From assembly GCA_023228885.1 (NCBI GenBank), contig JALOAJ010000002.1, forward strand, positions 62,001 to 126,000: DNA of 64,000 bases, written 5' to 3'. The notes below the pieces were generated by a model. The model was not told the DNA's origin, ran no database searches, and worked only from the letters and a program-made list of their open reading frames with translations. Below are positions 34,280 to 44,170 of this stretch, piece after piece. The stretch comes from Bacillota bacterium (GTDB lineage: Bacteria > Bacillota > Clostridia > Monoglobales > Firm-18). The stretch's first letter is position 1, and each line of letters opens with the position of its first letter. A program made the translations under genes and the position numbers.

Positions 34280-35389
34280 ATGGCAAGTTTAAAGTTAGAC
34301 GGAATGTATAAGGTTTTCCCGGGTGGAGTTACCGCAGTTAGCGACTTTACTCTTGATATCGAAGATAAAGAGTTTTTGATATTGGTCGGTCCGTCGGGGT
34401 GCGGAAAATCTACAACACTACGCATGATTGCAGGGCTTGAGGAAATAACCGAAGGAATGCTCTACATTGATGACAAGGTGGTAAATGATGTTGCGCCGAA
34501 AGACAGGGATATTGCAATGGTTTTCCAAAACTACGCGCTTTACCCCCACATGACGGTTTATGAAAACATGGCATTCGGGCTTAAGCTCAGAAAAACGCCT
34601 AAAGCCGAAATCGTACGCCGTGTTACAGAGGCGGCAAAAATTCTTGATATTGAACACTTGCTCCAACGAAAGCCCAAAGCGCTTTCGGGCGGTCAGCGTC
34701 AGCGTGTTGCATTAGGTCGTGCAATCGTTCGTAGCCCTAAAGTGTTTTTGATGGACGAACCGCTTTCAAACCTTGACGCAAAACTAAGGGTTCAAATGAG
34801 AACGGAAATAAGCAAACTTCATCGAAACTTAGAAACCACCTTTATATATGTTACGCATGACCAAACCGAAGCAATGACCATGGGTTCAAGAATTGTTGTC
34901 ATGAAAGATGGGTTTATTCAACAGGTTGACAGCCCGCAGGTGCTTTATGAAAATCCGTGCAATGTGTTTGTTGCCGGTTTTATCGGAAGCCCGCAAATTA
35001 ATCTTTTTGAAGCCGGGTTGTTCAAAGACGGCGATGAATATGTTCTGAATTTTAACGATAAATATAAAATTAAAGTTCCTGCCGGCAGAGTTCCGAAATC
35101 CGCTGATAACTATGTTGGCAAAACAGTTATTGTCGGCATAAGACCGGAGCATTTACACGATGAGGAAGCATATATTTCATCAATGGCGGACAGTACCGTC
35201 GATGCACATGTAGAGGTAACCGAAATGATGGGCGCGGAAACATTCTTGTATCTAACCATCGAAGGCTTGCCCTTTACCGCAAGGGTTAACCCACGCACAT
35301 TGGCAAAACCGGGCGATACAATTAAAATTTGCTTTGACATGAATAAAATGTTGATGTTTGATAAGGAAACTGAAGTTACAATAAAATAA
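34280..35389 (+). CDS. Sugar ABC transporter ATP-binding protein (MalK/MsmK/UgpC type)
   Basis: The ATPase that powers carbohydrate or glycerol-3-phosphate importers. Over 369 residues: Walker A GPSGCGKST, Q-loop FQNYALYPHMTVYENM, signature LSGGQRQR, Walker B VFLMDEPLSNLD, switch His (VTHDQTEAM), then the TOBE/MalK regulatory domain (VGIRPEHL). No permease or binding protein is adjacent, so it is probably a shared ATPase serving several importers, as MsmK does in Streptococcus. GGGGGAG precedes the ATG. It converges on galK, another sugar gene. Confidence 0.93.
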   Translation: MASLKLDGMYKVFPGGVTAVSDFTLDIEDKEFLILVGPSGCGKSTTLRMIAGLEEITEGMLYIDDKVVNDVAPKDRDIAMVFQNYALYPHMTVYENMAFGLKLRKTPKAEIVRRVTEAAKILDIEHLLQRKPKALSGGQRQRVALGRAIVRSPKVFLMDEPLSNLDAKLRVQMRTEISKLHRNLETTFIYVTHDQTEAMTMGSRIVVMKDGFIQQVDSPQVLYENPCNVFVAGFIGSPQINLFEAGLFKDGDEYVLNFNDKYKIKVPAGRVPKSADNYVGKTVIVGIRPEHLHDEEAYISSMADSTVDAHVEVTEMMGAETFLYLTIEGLPFTARVNPRTLAKPGDTIKICFDMNKMLMFDKETEVTIK

Positions 35390-35418
35390 TAAAATTATCA
35401 ATAAAATAACATAAAAAA

Positions 35419-35447
35419 AACGGCGAAACAAAATTTCGTCGTTTTTT
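35419..35447. terminator. Bidirectional terminator between the MsmK-like gene and galK
   Basis: A 10-bp stem with one G-U pair (35419-35428 with 35434-35443), a CAAAA loop and T6 on the plus strand. An A-run on the left side supplies a T-run for galK on the minus strand. Confidence 0.88.
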
Positions 35448-35460
35448 CATTGTTTTAAAA

Positions 35461-36648
35461 TTATCTTAATTCTTTTGCACCATCGCCTATTTCGCTTATG
35501 TAAAAGTCAGCCTCGTAGCCAATCCTACTTTTATACGCCTCGCCCACCGTTTTGATAAACTCGTCTACCACATCGTTTTCAACTATACTCACCGTACACC
35601 CGCCAAACCCCGCACCCGTCATGCGAGAGCCTATTACCCCCTCCATTTTGCGTGCTTCCTCAACTAATGTGTCAAGCTCTGTTCCGGTTACTTCGTATAA
35701 ATCCCTTAACGAATTATGCGACTTATTCATTAGTTTGCCAAAAGTGCTCATATCACCGCTTTTTAATGCAGCAACACTTTTTACAACCCTGTCAGTTTCG
35801 TAAATTACATGCTCGGCGCGCTTGCTTATGGTGTTGTTTGTTAAAACTTTTTTGTATTGCAAGAATTCCTCTACTGTAATTTCACCCAAAAACGCTTTAT
35901 CGGGCAATACTGATTTAAGCTGTTTTAACGCTATATCACATTCTGCCCTGCGCTCATTATATTTTGATGTTTGCAAACTTCTTTTTTTATTGGTGTTTGC
36001 AATTACTATTCTTTTATTGTCTAATGAAATAGGCACATATTCATACGACAAATCCCTGCAATCAAGAAAAATGGCGTGCCCCTTTTTACCCAAAGCAGAT
36101 GAAAACTGGTCCATAATACCGCAATTTACGCCGGCGTATTCTATTTCTGCCCTTTGGCTTATTTTTGCCAACCTCACTAAATCTATATCTTTATTGTCGA
36201 TACCTCTTTTTTCATTTGAAAATGTTTCAAGCATAAATGCCGTGGCAACTTCAATCGCCGCGGATGATGAAAGACCCGCGCCATGCGGAACGCTATCATC
36301 ATATAACAAGTCGCAACCTGATATATCAAAACCTTCAAGCTGCATAATATGTGCCACACCGGCTTGATAATTCCCCCACCATAAATCTTTGTAGCAACAA
36401 AGGTTTTCAATATCAAGGCTTACACGGTCGGGCAAATCGGTGGCGGCAAGATTTATTGTTTTACTATCCGTTTTTCTTGCGGCAATAACCGTTCGCATTG
36501 TGAGCGCCGCCGGGAAAACATATCCTCCGTTATAATCGGTGTGTTCACCCATTAAATTAACTCTGCCCGGTGCAGAAAACAAGCGGATATCCTTTTCTTC
36601 ACCCCCATAAATTTTTATAAATTTTTGTTTAACTTCGGTAAAATACAT
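35461..36648 (-). CDS. galK: Galactokinase
   Basis: Phosphorylates alpha-D-galactose at C1, the first Leloir step. It belongs to the GHMP kinases, with GRVNLMGEHTDYNGGYVFPA at the N-terminus, the phosphate loop VPHGAGLSSSAAIEVA, NCGIMDQFSSALG and the C-terminal MTGAGFGGCTVSIV. Its 395 residues are typical. GGAGG lies 11 bases before the ATG. galT, galE and transport genes are not adjacent, so the pathway is scattered or incomplete here. Confidence 0.95.
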   Translation of the reverse strand: MYFTEVKQKFIKIYGGEEKDIRLFSAPGRVNLMGEHTDYNGGYVFPAALTMRTVIAARKTDSKTINLAATDLPDRVSLDIENLCCYKDLWWGNYQAGVAHIMQLEGFDISGCDLLYDDSVPHGAGLSSSAAIEVATAFMLETFSNEKRGIDNKDIDLVRLAKISQRAEIEYAGVNCGIMDQFSSALGKKGHAIFLDCRDLSYEYVPISLDNKRIVIANTNKKRSLQTSKYNERRAECDIALKQLKSVLPDKAFLGEITVEEFLQYKKVLTNNTISKRAEHVIYETDRVVKSVAALKSGDMSTFGKLMNKSHNSLRDLYEVTGTELDTLVEEARKMEGVIGSRMTGAGFGGCTVSIVENDVVDEFIKTVGEAYKSRIGYEADFYISEIGDGAKELR

Positions 36649-36749
36649 AGCTTTTTATCCCTCCGGATTTTAAAGTATTATGTAAAAACCATAGATGAAA
36701 TGTTTTACAACGGCAACGGTATTTAATAAATACACGATTCCCAACAAGC

Positions 36750-36778
36750 ATTGTATCATCAATTTTCATTATTGTAAA
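36750..36778 (-). promoter_or_regulatory. Promoter of galK
   Basis: Minus strand: -35 TTTACA at 36778-36773, 17-base spacer, -10 TACAAT at 36755-36750. The leader to the ATG at 36648 is roughly 95 bases. I did not see a cre or other operator. Confidence 0.62.
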
Positions 36779-36787
36779 GCAAAATGC

Positions 36788-36816
36788 TTGACGAATTTCC
36801 TTTAATTCTGTATAAT
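36788..36816 (+). promoter_or_regulatory. Promoter of the lepA-hemW-comEC-holA operon
   Basis: -35 TTGACG at 36788-36793, 17-base spacer, -10 TATAAT at 36811-36816, about 45 bases ahead of the lepA start. It is back-to-back with the galK promoter (10 bases apart at the -35 boxes). Confidence 0.78.
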
Positions 36817-36867
36817 TAATTTGGCTAAATCGGCTTAAAAGCCATTATTGAATTCCGGGGGTAGTAT

Positions 36868-38673
36868 ATGACAAACCAAAATAACATAAGAAATTTTTGC
36901 ATAATAGCGCATATTGACCATGGAAAAAGCACCTTGGCGGATAGACTTTTGGAGTTTACCGGTGTTTTGTCCCAGCGTGAAAAACAAGAACAAATACTCG
37001 ACAATATGGAGTTGGAGCGAGAGCGCGGCATAACCATAAAAGCGCGCGCTGTCCGCCTTGTTTACAATGCAAAGGATAGTAAGCAATATATATTGAACCT
37101 AATTGACACGCCCGGGCATGTCGATTTTAATTACGAGGTTTCTCGCTCGCTTGCAGCGTGTGAAGGCGCAATTCTTATTGTTGACGCGGCGCAAGGCATC
37201 GAAGCGCAAACGCTTGCAAACACATACCTTGCCCTGATGAATAACCTTGCAATTATTCCTGTTATAAATAAAATAGACCTCCCCAGCGCGCAACCCGAGC
37301 TTGTAAAAAAAGAAATTGAAGACATAATAGGGGTGTCGGCAGAGGATGCGCCTTTAATATCGGCAAAGCAGGGAATCGGCATTGAAGCGGTGTTAGACCA
37401 AATAATAGAGCAAATACCCCCTCCTACCCAAGACGAAGACGCTCCCTTTAAAGCGTTGATTTTCGATTCCTTTTATGATAGCTTTAAAGGGGTTATAATT
37501 TATTGCAGGGTTTTTGAAGGCAGTATAAAAACAGGTGACAAAATTAAAATGATGGCAACGGGAAAATGCTTTGAGGTTACTGAAATCGGCTTTTTCGGCG
37601 CAAGCTCCATGACGCCGTCCGGCAAGCTATGCGCAGGCGAAGTGGGATATATAGCGGCAAGCATTAAAAATGTTTCGGACACTCATGTAGGCGACACCGT
37701 AACGACCGCTGAAGGTGGTGCAACGCAGCCCCTGCCCGGCTATAAAAAGGTTAGCCCCATGGTATTTTGCGGGGTTTATCCGGCAGACGGCGCCCGTTAT
37801 AACGATTTGCGCGATGCGCTTGGCAAGCTGATATTAAACGATGCCTCTCTTTCTTTTGAACCCGAAACATCAATAGCGTTGGGTTTTGGCTTTCGATGCG
37901 GATTTTTAGGGCTTTTGCATTTAGAGATAATCCAAGAGCGTTTAGAGCGTGAATATAACATTGACCTTGTAACAACAGCTCCCAGCGTTATTTTCAAAAT
38001 TACAAAAACAAACGGCAGCGTTCTTGAAATCGACAACCCCACAAACCTTCCCCCCGCTGTTGAAATAGACCATATGGAAGAACCGATAGTGAGCGCAAAT
38101 ATAATGACCCCTTCCGACACGGTAGGAAATATTATGGAGCTTTGCCAAGAAAGGCGCGGAGTTTTTAAAGATATGAAATACCTTGATGATAAGCGTGTTT
38201 CCATTCATTATAATTTGCCGCTTGGCGAAATAGTGTATGACTTTTTCGATGCGTTAAAATCAAGAACCAAAGGGTATGCCTCTTTTGATTATGAGCTTTC
38301 CGGGTATCAAAAATCCTCGCTGGTAAAGCTTGACATCTTGCTAAACGGCGAAACGGTTGATGCGCTAAGCCTTATAGTTCACTCGGAAAAGGCTTATGAG
38401 CGCGGCAGAAAAATTTGTGAAAAGCTTAAAAATATAATACCCCGCCAGCTTTTTGAAATTCCAATCCAAGCGGCAATAGGTAACAAAATTATAGCGCGCG
38501 AAACGGTGAGAGCGCTACGAAAAGATGTGCTTGCAAAATGCTACGGCGGCGATGTTTCCCGAAAAAGAAAACTGCTTGAAAAACAAAAAGAAGGCAAAAA
38601 GAGAATGCGGCAAGTAGGCTCGGTGGATATTCCGCAAGAAGCCTTTATGTCTGTGCTAAAGCTTGATGAGTAG
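36868..38673 (+). CDS. lepA: Elongation factor 4 (LepA)
   Basis: A ribosome-bound translational GTPase that affects back-translocation and 30S biogenesis. The 601-residue protein has G1 AHIDHGKST, G2 RGITIKA, G3 DTPGH, G4 NKID, then EF-G-like domains II, III and V and the LepA-specific C-terminal domain (KSRTKGYASFDYELSGY, AKCYGGDVSRKRKLLEKQKEGKKRMR). All GTPase residues are present. GGGGG precedes the ATG. It overlaps hemW by 8 bases, a conserved pairing. Confidence 0.98.
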   Translation: MTNQNNIRNFCIIAHIDHGKSTLADRLLEFTGVLSQREKQEQILDNMELERERGITIKARAVRLVYNAKDSKQYILNLIDTPGHVDFNYEVSRSLAACEGAILIVDAAQGIEAQTLANTYLALMNNLAIIPVINKIDLPSAQPELVKKEIEDIIGVSAEDAPLISAKQGIGIEAVLDQIIEQIPPPTQDEDAPFKALIFDSFYDSFKGVIIYCRVFEGSIKTGDKIKMMATGKCFEVTEIGFFGASSMTPSGKLCAGEVGYIAASIKNVSDTHVGDTVTTAEGGATQPLPGYKKVSPMVFCGVYPADGARYNDLRDALGKLILNDASLSFEPETSIALGFGFRCGFLGLLHLEIIQERLEREYNIDLVTTAPSVIFKITKTNGSVLEIDNPTNLPPAVEIDHMEEPIVSANIMTPSDTVGNIMELCQERRGVFKDMKYLDDKRVSIHYNLPLGEIVYDFFDALKSRTKGYASFDYELSGYQKSSLVKLDILLNGETVDALSLIVHSEKAYERGRKICEKLKNIIPRQLFEIPIQAAIGNKIIARETVRALRKDVLAKCYGGDVSRKRKLLEKQKEGKKRMRQVGSVDIPQEAFMSVLKLDE

Positions 38674-39736
38674 CGGCGTATATATTCACATACCCTTTTG
38701 CCAAAAAAAATGTTACTATTGCAACTTCAATTCTTTTGATAATATTGAGCATTTAAAAGAAAAATATATAAATGCTCTTATTTACGAAATAAAAAACAGC
38801 AGTATGCATGATTATGACAGCGTTTTTATTGGCGGCGGAACGCCCACATGCGTTCCAATACATCTGCTTTTGGATGTTGTAAGGCTTGTAGCCAAAAAAG
38901 GCTGTGAGTTCACCATTGAGGCGAACCCTGCCACCATATCCGAGAAAGGTCTTTTTTTGCTTAGAAAAGCAGGCGTAAACAGGATAAGCTTGGGGCTGCA
39001 ATCGGCAAACGATTCAGAGCTTTTATCGCTTGGCAGGCTGCATACCTTTGACGGTTTTTTAAATTCCTTTAAAAATGCACGGCGGGCAGGCTTTGACAAT
39101 ATTAACATCGACCTGATGTTCGGCTTGCCCGAGCAGACGATAGACAGCCTAAAGCATAGCCTTAACGCCGTTGCGGATTTAGCGCCGGAGCATATTTCGT
39201 GTTACTGCCTTTCTGTCGAGGAGGGCACCCCTTTTTATAATATGCCGCTTAATTTACCTGATGAAGAAACGGCGCGCCAAATGTATCTTTTGTGCGTTGA
39301 ATTTTTTAAAAAACATGGGTTTAACCATTATGAAATTTCTAATTTTGCAAAAGATGGGTTTGAATGCAAGCATAATTTGAAATATTGGGAAAGAAAGCAA
39401 TATTACGGTTTTGGTGCGGGTGCACATTCGTTGTTGCAAAATATTCGTTACAAAAACAGCAACAATGTATGCGAATATATAGATAGCAATGTAGCGGAAA
39501 GAACTGTTCTTTCGCAATCCGAAATAAAAAATGAATACATATTTTTAGCTTTGCGCAAAACAAACGGTATAGAGCTTGCAGATTACAACGCAATTTTTTG
39601 TGAGGATTTTTTAAAAAAATACGATGCTCAAATTTTAAAGTATAAAGATTACTGTACCGTTAAAGATGGTCGGTTTTATTTAAACTTAAACGGTTTGACC
39701 GTTTCTAACACCATAATAGCTGATTTTTTGGAGTGA
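38666..39736 (+). CDS. hemW: HemW, radical SAM heme chaperone (HemN-like)
   Basis: Formerly annotated as oxygen-independent coproporphyrinogen III oxidase; HemW proteins bind and transfer heme. The N-terminus reads GVYIHIPFCQKKCYYCNF with the C-x3-C-x2-C cluster and the following Tyr/Phe-Asn typical of HemW rather than HemN. GGGTPT, EANPA, ISLGLQS and INIDLMFGLPEQT follow. The start is ATG 38666, overlapping the lepA stop. It is 356 residues long. No heme biosynthesis genes are nearby. Confidence 0.93.
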   Translation: MSSGVYIHIPFCQKKCYYCNFNSFDNIEHLKEKYINALIYEIKNSSMHDYDSVFIGGGTPTCVPIHLLLDVVRLVAKKGCEFTIEANPATISEKGLFLLRKAGVNRISLGLQSANDSELLSLGRLHTFDGFLNSFKNARRAGFDNINIDLMFGLPEQTIDSLKHSLNAVADLAPEHISCYCLSVEEGTPFYNMPLNLPDEETARQMYLLCVEFFKKHGFNHYEISNFAKDGFECKHNLKYWERKQYYGFGAGAHSLLQNIRYKNSNNVCEYIDSNVAERTVLSQSEIKNEYIFLALRKTNGIELADYNAIFCEDFLKKYDAQILKYKDYCTVKDGRFYLNLNGLTVSNTIIADFLE

Positions 39737-39742
39737 TTGCGT

Positions 39743-41851
39743 TTGAAAAGACCCCTTCCAATGTTGGCTGCTGCCGGGGTTTTCGGCGTGTGGCTTGGCA
39801 TTACGCTTGAACCGCAAATTTTAATTCGCATATCTGCTGTTTTGCTTATTGCAATCATGATAAAGCGTTTTAACGCAAAAAGCTTGCTTGTTACAATTTC
39901 TGTCTTGCTTTTTTGCGTCGGTCTTATTCGCGGCGCTTATGTCAAGGATTCGGGCTTTAATCCATATCTTGCCTTTGAAAACACAAAGGTTACCATCCTT
40001 GGCGAGGTTGTGTCGATTGCTCCTCAATATGCAACCGTTAAGTGTTTTGGCATTTTAAAAGAAGATGTTTTACATAAAGCGCAGTCAAAAGTTTTAATTA
40101 ACACAACCAAAATAAATCAAGACTTTAATTTTCGGGATATAATAGCTGTTGACGGAATAATCAGGCTTTACGAACAAATGCCATACTGGGGCGAAACAGG
40201 CAGCCGTGGGTTTTATGCTTCAAAGGGCATTTTTGCAAGCTTAACTGCCGACAAGGCAGAGCTTATCGAAGAAAATCACATAAGGGCAGACTTTTTACTT
40301 TGGGGCAGCAACGCCCGCCAGCATATAAAAAACACAATTGACAAATACCTGCCGGGCGATGAAGGAGCGCTTATCAAAGGCATATTAATAGGAGATAAGC
40401 AGGATTTTTCAACTGATTTGAGCAATGCTTTTCGGCTAAGCGGTCTGTCACACATTGTTGCCGTTTCGGGTTTGCATATCGGTATATTTATTATGTTTAT
40501 AAGCTTTGGCACATCACTTTTTTCATCCCGCAAGCTACAAGCGTTTATCATGCTTTTAATGATTTTTATATATGTTGTGATTGCCGATTTTCAGCCATCA
40601 ATTCTTCGTGCCGCGGTGATGGCGGCATATGGTCTTGCAATCGAACTTTCAAAATTGCGCAAGGATTCCCTGTGTGCGCTTATGGGGGCAACTCTTTTAT
40701 TGTCCTTTATAAATCCATTTTTAATATGCAATATAGGCTTTATACTTTCGTTTTTGGCAACTCTCGGTATTGTGCTGCTGGGCGGCGCTTTCACCAAATA
40801 TAAGCTTGCCAACGCAGGCATTGCAGCGTTTTTATTTACCGCCCCGATTATTGCATACAGCTTTAACACAATAACGCTTGCTGCATTGTTTACAAGCATA
40901 CTGATATCTCCGTTGGTTGTAATGGCGTTGCTGTTAGGGCTTTTAATGTGCGCTCTTCCTCCTTTGGGCGTTTTAATATCCCCTGTATTGTTTTGCATCA
41001 GCCATGTTATGATTATAATTTCAAAGGTTTTTGCATCAATAAAATTTTTGACAATTGATGTTCCCTCTCCAAGCCTGTTGGTTATGATGTTTTCTTTTGC
41101 GGGGCTTTATTTGCTGTATCTGCTGCTTGTAAAAAAAGGCAGCAAGCTAAAATTTGCAGTTATTGCAACTTTTATGTTGCTATTTATAATCGCGGGCAGC
41201 GTCGGTTATGCGGTCGCTTACAAAAACGCAGAGATAACCTTTATAGCAACTAAATATTCAAACGGTGTTTACATTAAAAGCCCGAATTGTTATAATATAA
41301 TTGCGGCGGAATCCGGCTGGTATGATATCGCTAACTTTCTTTGCAAGAAAAACATCAAAAAGCTTGATACTGTTATTTTAACAAGCGATAAAAATATAAG
41401 CGCATTAAATTACCTAACGGATAAAGTAAAAGTTTCGTCAATCTATGCGCCGCTTGGCGTTAGCTTAAGCCTGCCGAATACCGAGGTTTTGTTTTACAAT
41501 AAGGCTCAAACAATATCAAAGGACGGCATCAATTTGGAACTGCTTTATGCCGATAACGGTTGTGCCAACTTGAAAATAGCGTCTTTATCTTCCACGGCAA
41601 TCTTTGCCGAAAACAGGTATTCAAGCAACCGGTTGGATGCCGACATTGTTTTTATCGCGTCTGATTTGCAAAAAAATGCGGTAAATGCAAATTACGCCGT
41701 TTTAGGTATGCAATACAAGCGGGAATTTTTGCCCGCGCAAGCAACGGATGGGGCAGAAATATTGAGGATATGCGACCTTGGCAGCATTACCTTTAGGATA
41801 AACGAAAAAGGAATTGCGGCAGTTAAAAAAACAAGAATGCCTTTTTATTAA
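39743..41851 (+). CDS. comEC: ComEC/Rec2 family DNA uptake channel with degenerate C-terminal domain
   Basis: The family forms the inner-membrane channel for transformation. The N-terminal region has two hydrophobic helices and a DUF4131-like soluble domain (residues ~60-190). The Competence domain follows with the signature VAVSGLHIGIFI and DFQPSILRAAVMAAYG and some ten membrane helices to ~residue 490. The C-terminal ~210 residues occupy the place of the metallo-beta-lactamase-like domain, but the metal motif (usually THxHxDHxGG) reads LTSDKNISALNYL, so nuclease or hydrolase activity is unlikely. The start is TTG 39743, nine bases after GGAG. Whether the cell is transformable cannot be judged. 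Confidence 0.88.
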   Translation: MKRPLPMLAAAGVFGVWLGITLEPQILIRISAVLLIAIMIKRFNAKSLLVTISVLLFCVGLIRGAYVKDSGFNPYLAFENTKVTILGEVVSIAPQYATVKCFGILKEDVLHKAQSKVLINTTKINQDFNFRDIIAVDGIIRLYEQMPYWGETGSRGFYASKGIFASLTADKAELIEENHIRADFLLWGSNARQHIKNTIDKYLPGDEGALIKGILIGDKQDFSTDLSNAFRLSGLSHIVAVSGLHIGIFIMFISFGTSLFSSRKLQAFIMLLMIFIYVVIADFQPSILRAAVMAAYGLAIELSKLRKDSLCALMGATLLLSFINPFLICNIGFILSFLATLGIVLLGGAFTKYKLANAGIAAFLFTAPIIAYSFNTITLAALFTSILISPLVVMALLLGLLMCALPPLGVLISPVLFCISHVMIIISKVFASIKFLTIDVPSPSLLVMMFSFAGLYLLYLLLVKKGSKLKFAVIATFMLLFIIAGSVGYAVAYKNAEITFIATKYSNGVYIKSPNCYNIIAAESGWYDIANFLCKKNIKKLDTVILTSDKNISALNYLTDKVKVSSIYAPLGVSLSLPNTEVLFYNKAQTISKDGINLELLYADNGCANLKIASLSSTAIFAENRYSSNRLDADIVFIASDLQKNAVNANYAVLGMQYKREFLPAQATDGAEILRICDLGSITFRINEKGIAAVKKTRMPFY

Positions 41852-41889
41852 AAGGGCAAATATTATACGGAAGGGCTTGAGTTTATACC

Positions 41890-42873
41890 ATGATACTCAC
41901 TGCAACGGAACTTAGCAGGCAGTTGAAAAACAAAATAAAAAATGTTTATCTTTTCTTTGGTGAGGAGGCTTTTCTTCATACCGTTTATATCGAAAGAATT
42001 AAACAAAATATATTGGAAGGTCCGCTTTCGGAGTTTAATTATTCGCTTTTTGACGAGGATAATGCAGTGTTTGAAGATTTTGCCGCGCAGGTGGATACAT
42101 ACCCTCAAATGGCAGAAAAAAAGCTGATTGTAGCTAAAAACACCGACTTTTTAACAGCGGCGGAATATCAAAAACAAATTGAAGGTATCCTTGCAAACCT
42201 CCCCGAATATGCAGTTTTGATTTTTTCACAACAGGATAATAAAAAAATAAAAAAAAGCATCTTAGGGCTTATTGAATCAAATGGTGCAGTAGTCTCGCTT
42301 GCAAAACAAGAGTTGAGGGAACTCCGTCCATGGGTTGGCAGGCAATTTGCACGGCTGGGTAAAAAAATTTCAAACGAAGATGCCGAATTTTTAATTAGCA
42401 TATGCGACGGCAGCCTTTCACGCTTGGAAGTGGAATGTAACAAACTTGCGGCGGCCGCAGGAGATGCTGAAAGGATAACCGCAAAGCTTATCGATGAGAT
42501 GGTTTATATGCCGCTTGAGTACAAGATTTTTTCTATGGCAGACAAGCTTTTAGCAAAAAACAGCGCCGAGGCTTATAAAATGCTTAAGGAATTCAAAACT
42601 GCAAAAGAGCAGCCGGTGGTTATAATATCCCTTATATATTCACAGCTTTCGATGCTTAATATGTTTCGGCAAATAAAGCAAAAGGGGGCTGAGTTTCTTC
42701 CCTCCAACAGAAAATTTTTAGCAAGAAGGCTTTTGTCGGAAAGCGCTCGCCATAGCGAAAAAAAGCTTCAAGACGGAATGCGCAAGTGCGCCGAGTATGA
42801 CGATAAAATAAAAAACGGGCTTATGGACGGATGGACGGCATTGGAGCTTATAATGGCGTTTCTTTTGACATAA
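41890..42873 (+). CDS. holA: DNA polymerase III delta subunit
   Basis: The wrench of the clamp loader, opening the beta ring. The 327-residue protein starts MILTATELSRQLKN and has the family N-terminal VYLFFGEEAFLHTVYIERIK, an AAA+ fold without a P-loop, then the C-terminal collar region (DEMVYMPLEYKIFSMADKLL, QLSMLNMFRQIKQKG). It follows comEC, a conserved neighbour. With holB and dnaX also in the window, all three clamp-loader genes are present. Confidence 0.93.
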   Translation: MILTATELSRQLKNKIKNVYLFFGEEAFLHTVYIERIKQNILEGPLSEFNYSLFDEDNAVFEDFAAQVDTYPQMAEKKLIVAKNTDFLTAAEYQKQIEGILANLPEYAVLIFSQQDNKKIKKSILGLIESNGAVVSLAKQELRELRPWVGRQFARLGKKISNEDAEFLISICDGSLSRLEVECNKLAAAAGDAERITAKLIDEMVYMPLEYKIFSMADKLLAKNSAEAYKMLKEFKTAKEQPVVIISLIYSQLSMLNMFRQIKQKGAEFLPSNRKFLARRLLSESARHSEKKLQDGMRKCAEYDDKIKNGLMDGWTALELIMAFLLT

Positions 42874-42937
42874 ATTGTGCAATTTCAACAGCTAATATCG
42901 CTTTTTAACAAATGTTTATGTAAAATTGCAAATTAAC

Positions 42938-42966
42938 TTGCATTTTTTGCGGTTTAGAGTTAAAAT
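42938..42966 (+). promoter_or_regulatory. Promoter of the PucR-like/ftsEX gene cluster
   Basis: -35 TTGCAT at 42938-42943, 17-base spacer, -10 TAAAAT at 42961-42966. The leader before the ATG at 43064 is about 90 bases. Confidence 0.55.
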
Positions 42967-43063
42967 ATACTTGTGTAATTTGCTTTTGTTGCGCTATTTA
43001 ATTAAAATGATATTAAAAATACTTAACGAATTTTTGACCTGATAAAAAATAGGAGGCTTAAAT

Positions 43064-44149
43064 ATGCCAGTACGATTATTTCAAACTGTAATATATCAGA
43101 TGCAAGGCGCGCTCTGCGGCAGAGCCGCGGGCGTTTTGGATGACGCAGGCAATGTAATTGCCAGCACCGACGCTTCTGTTATAGGAAGGGTATGGGAAAA
43201 GGTTGCCGAAATTGCCGGCACCACAATGGATGCCTTTGTTATAAGCGGCAAAACCTTTAAACGCCTTGGTCGGGGAAGTAAGCTTGATTACATTGTGTTT
43301 TGCGAGGGCGAAGATGTTTGTGCAAAAGGGTTTGCGGGGTTAATAAGCGTCTCCCTTTCACAGTTAAAGCATTATTACGATGAAAAGCATGATAAAATCA
43401 GCTTTATAAAGAATATTTTAATAGACAACATAATGGTGGGTGATATTTACCCCAAGGCAAAGGCTTTGTATCTTAACACCGAATCGCATCGGGTGGCATT
43501 TTTAATCAGAACGCTTGACGACGAGTACGCTTCGCATGATGTTATATTAGGGCTTTTCCCCGATAAAAACAAAGACTTTATCGTTAGCATTAACGAAACG
43601 GATGTTGTTTTGATTAAAGAAACAAAAGAAGATGTTACCCTCAAGGAGTTGGAAAAGATTGCCGCCTCCATTGTTGATACATTAAGCTCGGAACTTATGA
43701 CCAATGTTAAAGTGGGCATCGGTTCGGTGGTTAAAACAATAAACGAAATCGGTCATTCATATAAAGATGCAATTATAGCGCTTCAGGTCGGCAAGGTTTT
43801 TGACACCGAGCGCAACATTATAAGTTATAATGACCTTGGCATCGGTCGTTTGGTATATCAACTGCCCACAAAGATGTGTGAGCTGTTTTTGGCTGAAGTC
43901 TTTAAAAAAGGCTCTATTGATATATTAGACAGTGAAACAATTGTAACAATTCAAAAGTTTTTTGAAAACAACCTAAATGTCAGCGAAGCTTCCCGTCAAC
44001 TTTATGTGCATAGAAACACGCTTGTTTACAGGCTGGATAAAATACTGAAATTAACCGGTCTTGACCTGCGAAGGTTTGACGATGCGATTGTGTTTAAAGT
44101 TGCAATGATGGTAAGCAGATATCTTAAATCGGGCGAAATAAACATTTAA
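43064..44149 (+). CDS. PucR/CdaR-type transcriptional regulator
   Basis: A probable DNA-binding activator. The C-terminal ~55 residues form the PucR helix-turn-helix (FFENNLNVSEASRQLYVHRN, then TLVYRLDKILKLTGLD). The middle segment (VKVGIGSVVKTINEIGHSYK, then DAIIALQVGKVF) is the GGDEF-like CdaR domain common to this group, and the N-terminal ~130 residues may be a ligand-binding domain. It is 361 residues long with AGGAGG ahead of the ATG. It lies 22 bases before ftsE, so it may regulate or simply be transcribed with the ftsEX-envC-ctpA set. The effector is unknown. Confidence 0.85.
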   Translation: MPVRLFQTVIYQMQGALCGRAAGVLDDAGNVIASTDASVIGRVWEKVAEIAGTTMDAFVISGKTFKRLGRGSKLDYIVFCEGEDVCAKGFAGLISVSLSQLKHYYDEKHDKISFIKNILIDNIMVGDIYPKAKALYLNTESHRVAFLIRTLDDEYASHDVILGLFPDKNKDFIVSINETDVVLIKETKEDVTLKELEKIAASIVDTLSSELMTNVKVGIGSVVKTINEIGHSYKDAIIALQVGKVFDTERNIISYNDLGIGRLVYQLPTKMCELFLAEVFKKGSIDILDSETIVTIQKFFENNLNVSEASRQLYVHRNTLVYRLDKILKLTGLDLRRFDDAIVFKVAMMVSRYLKSGEINI

Positions 44150-44170
44150 TGCCCAACAGGGGTGAGCCTT

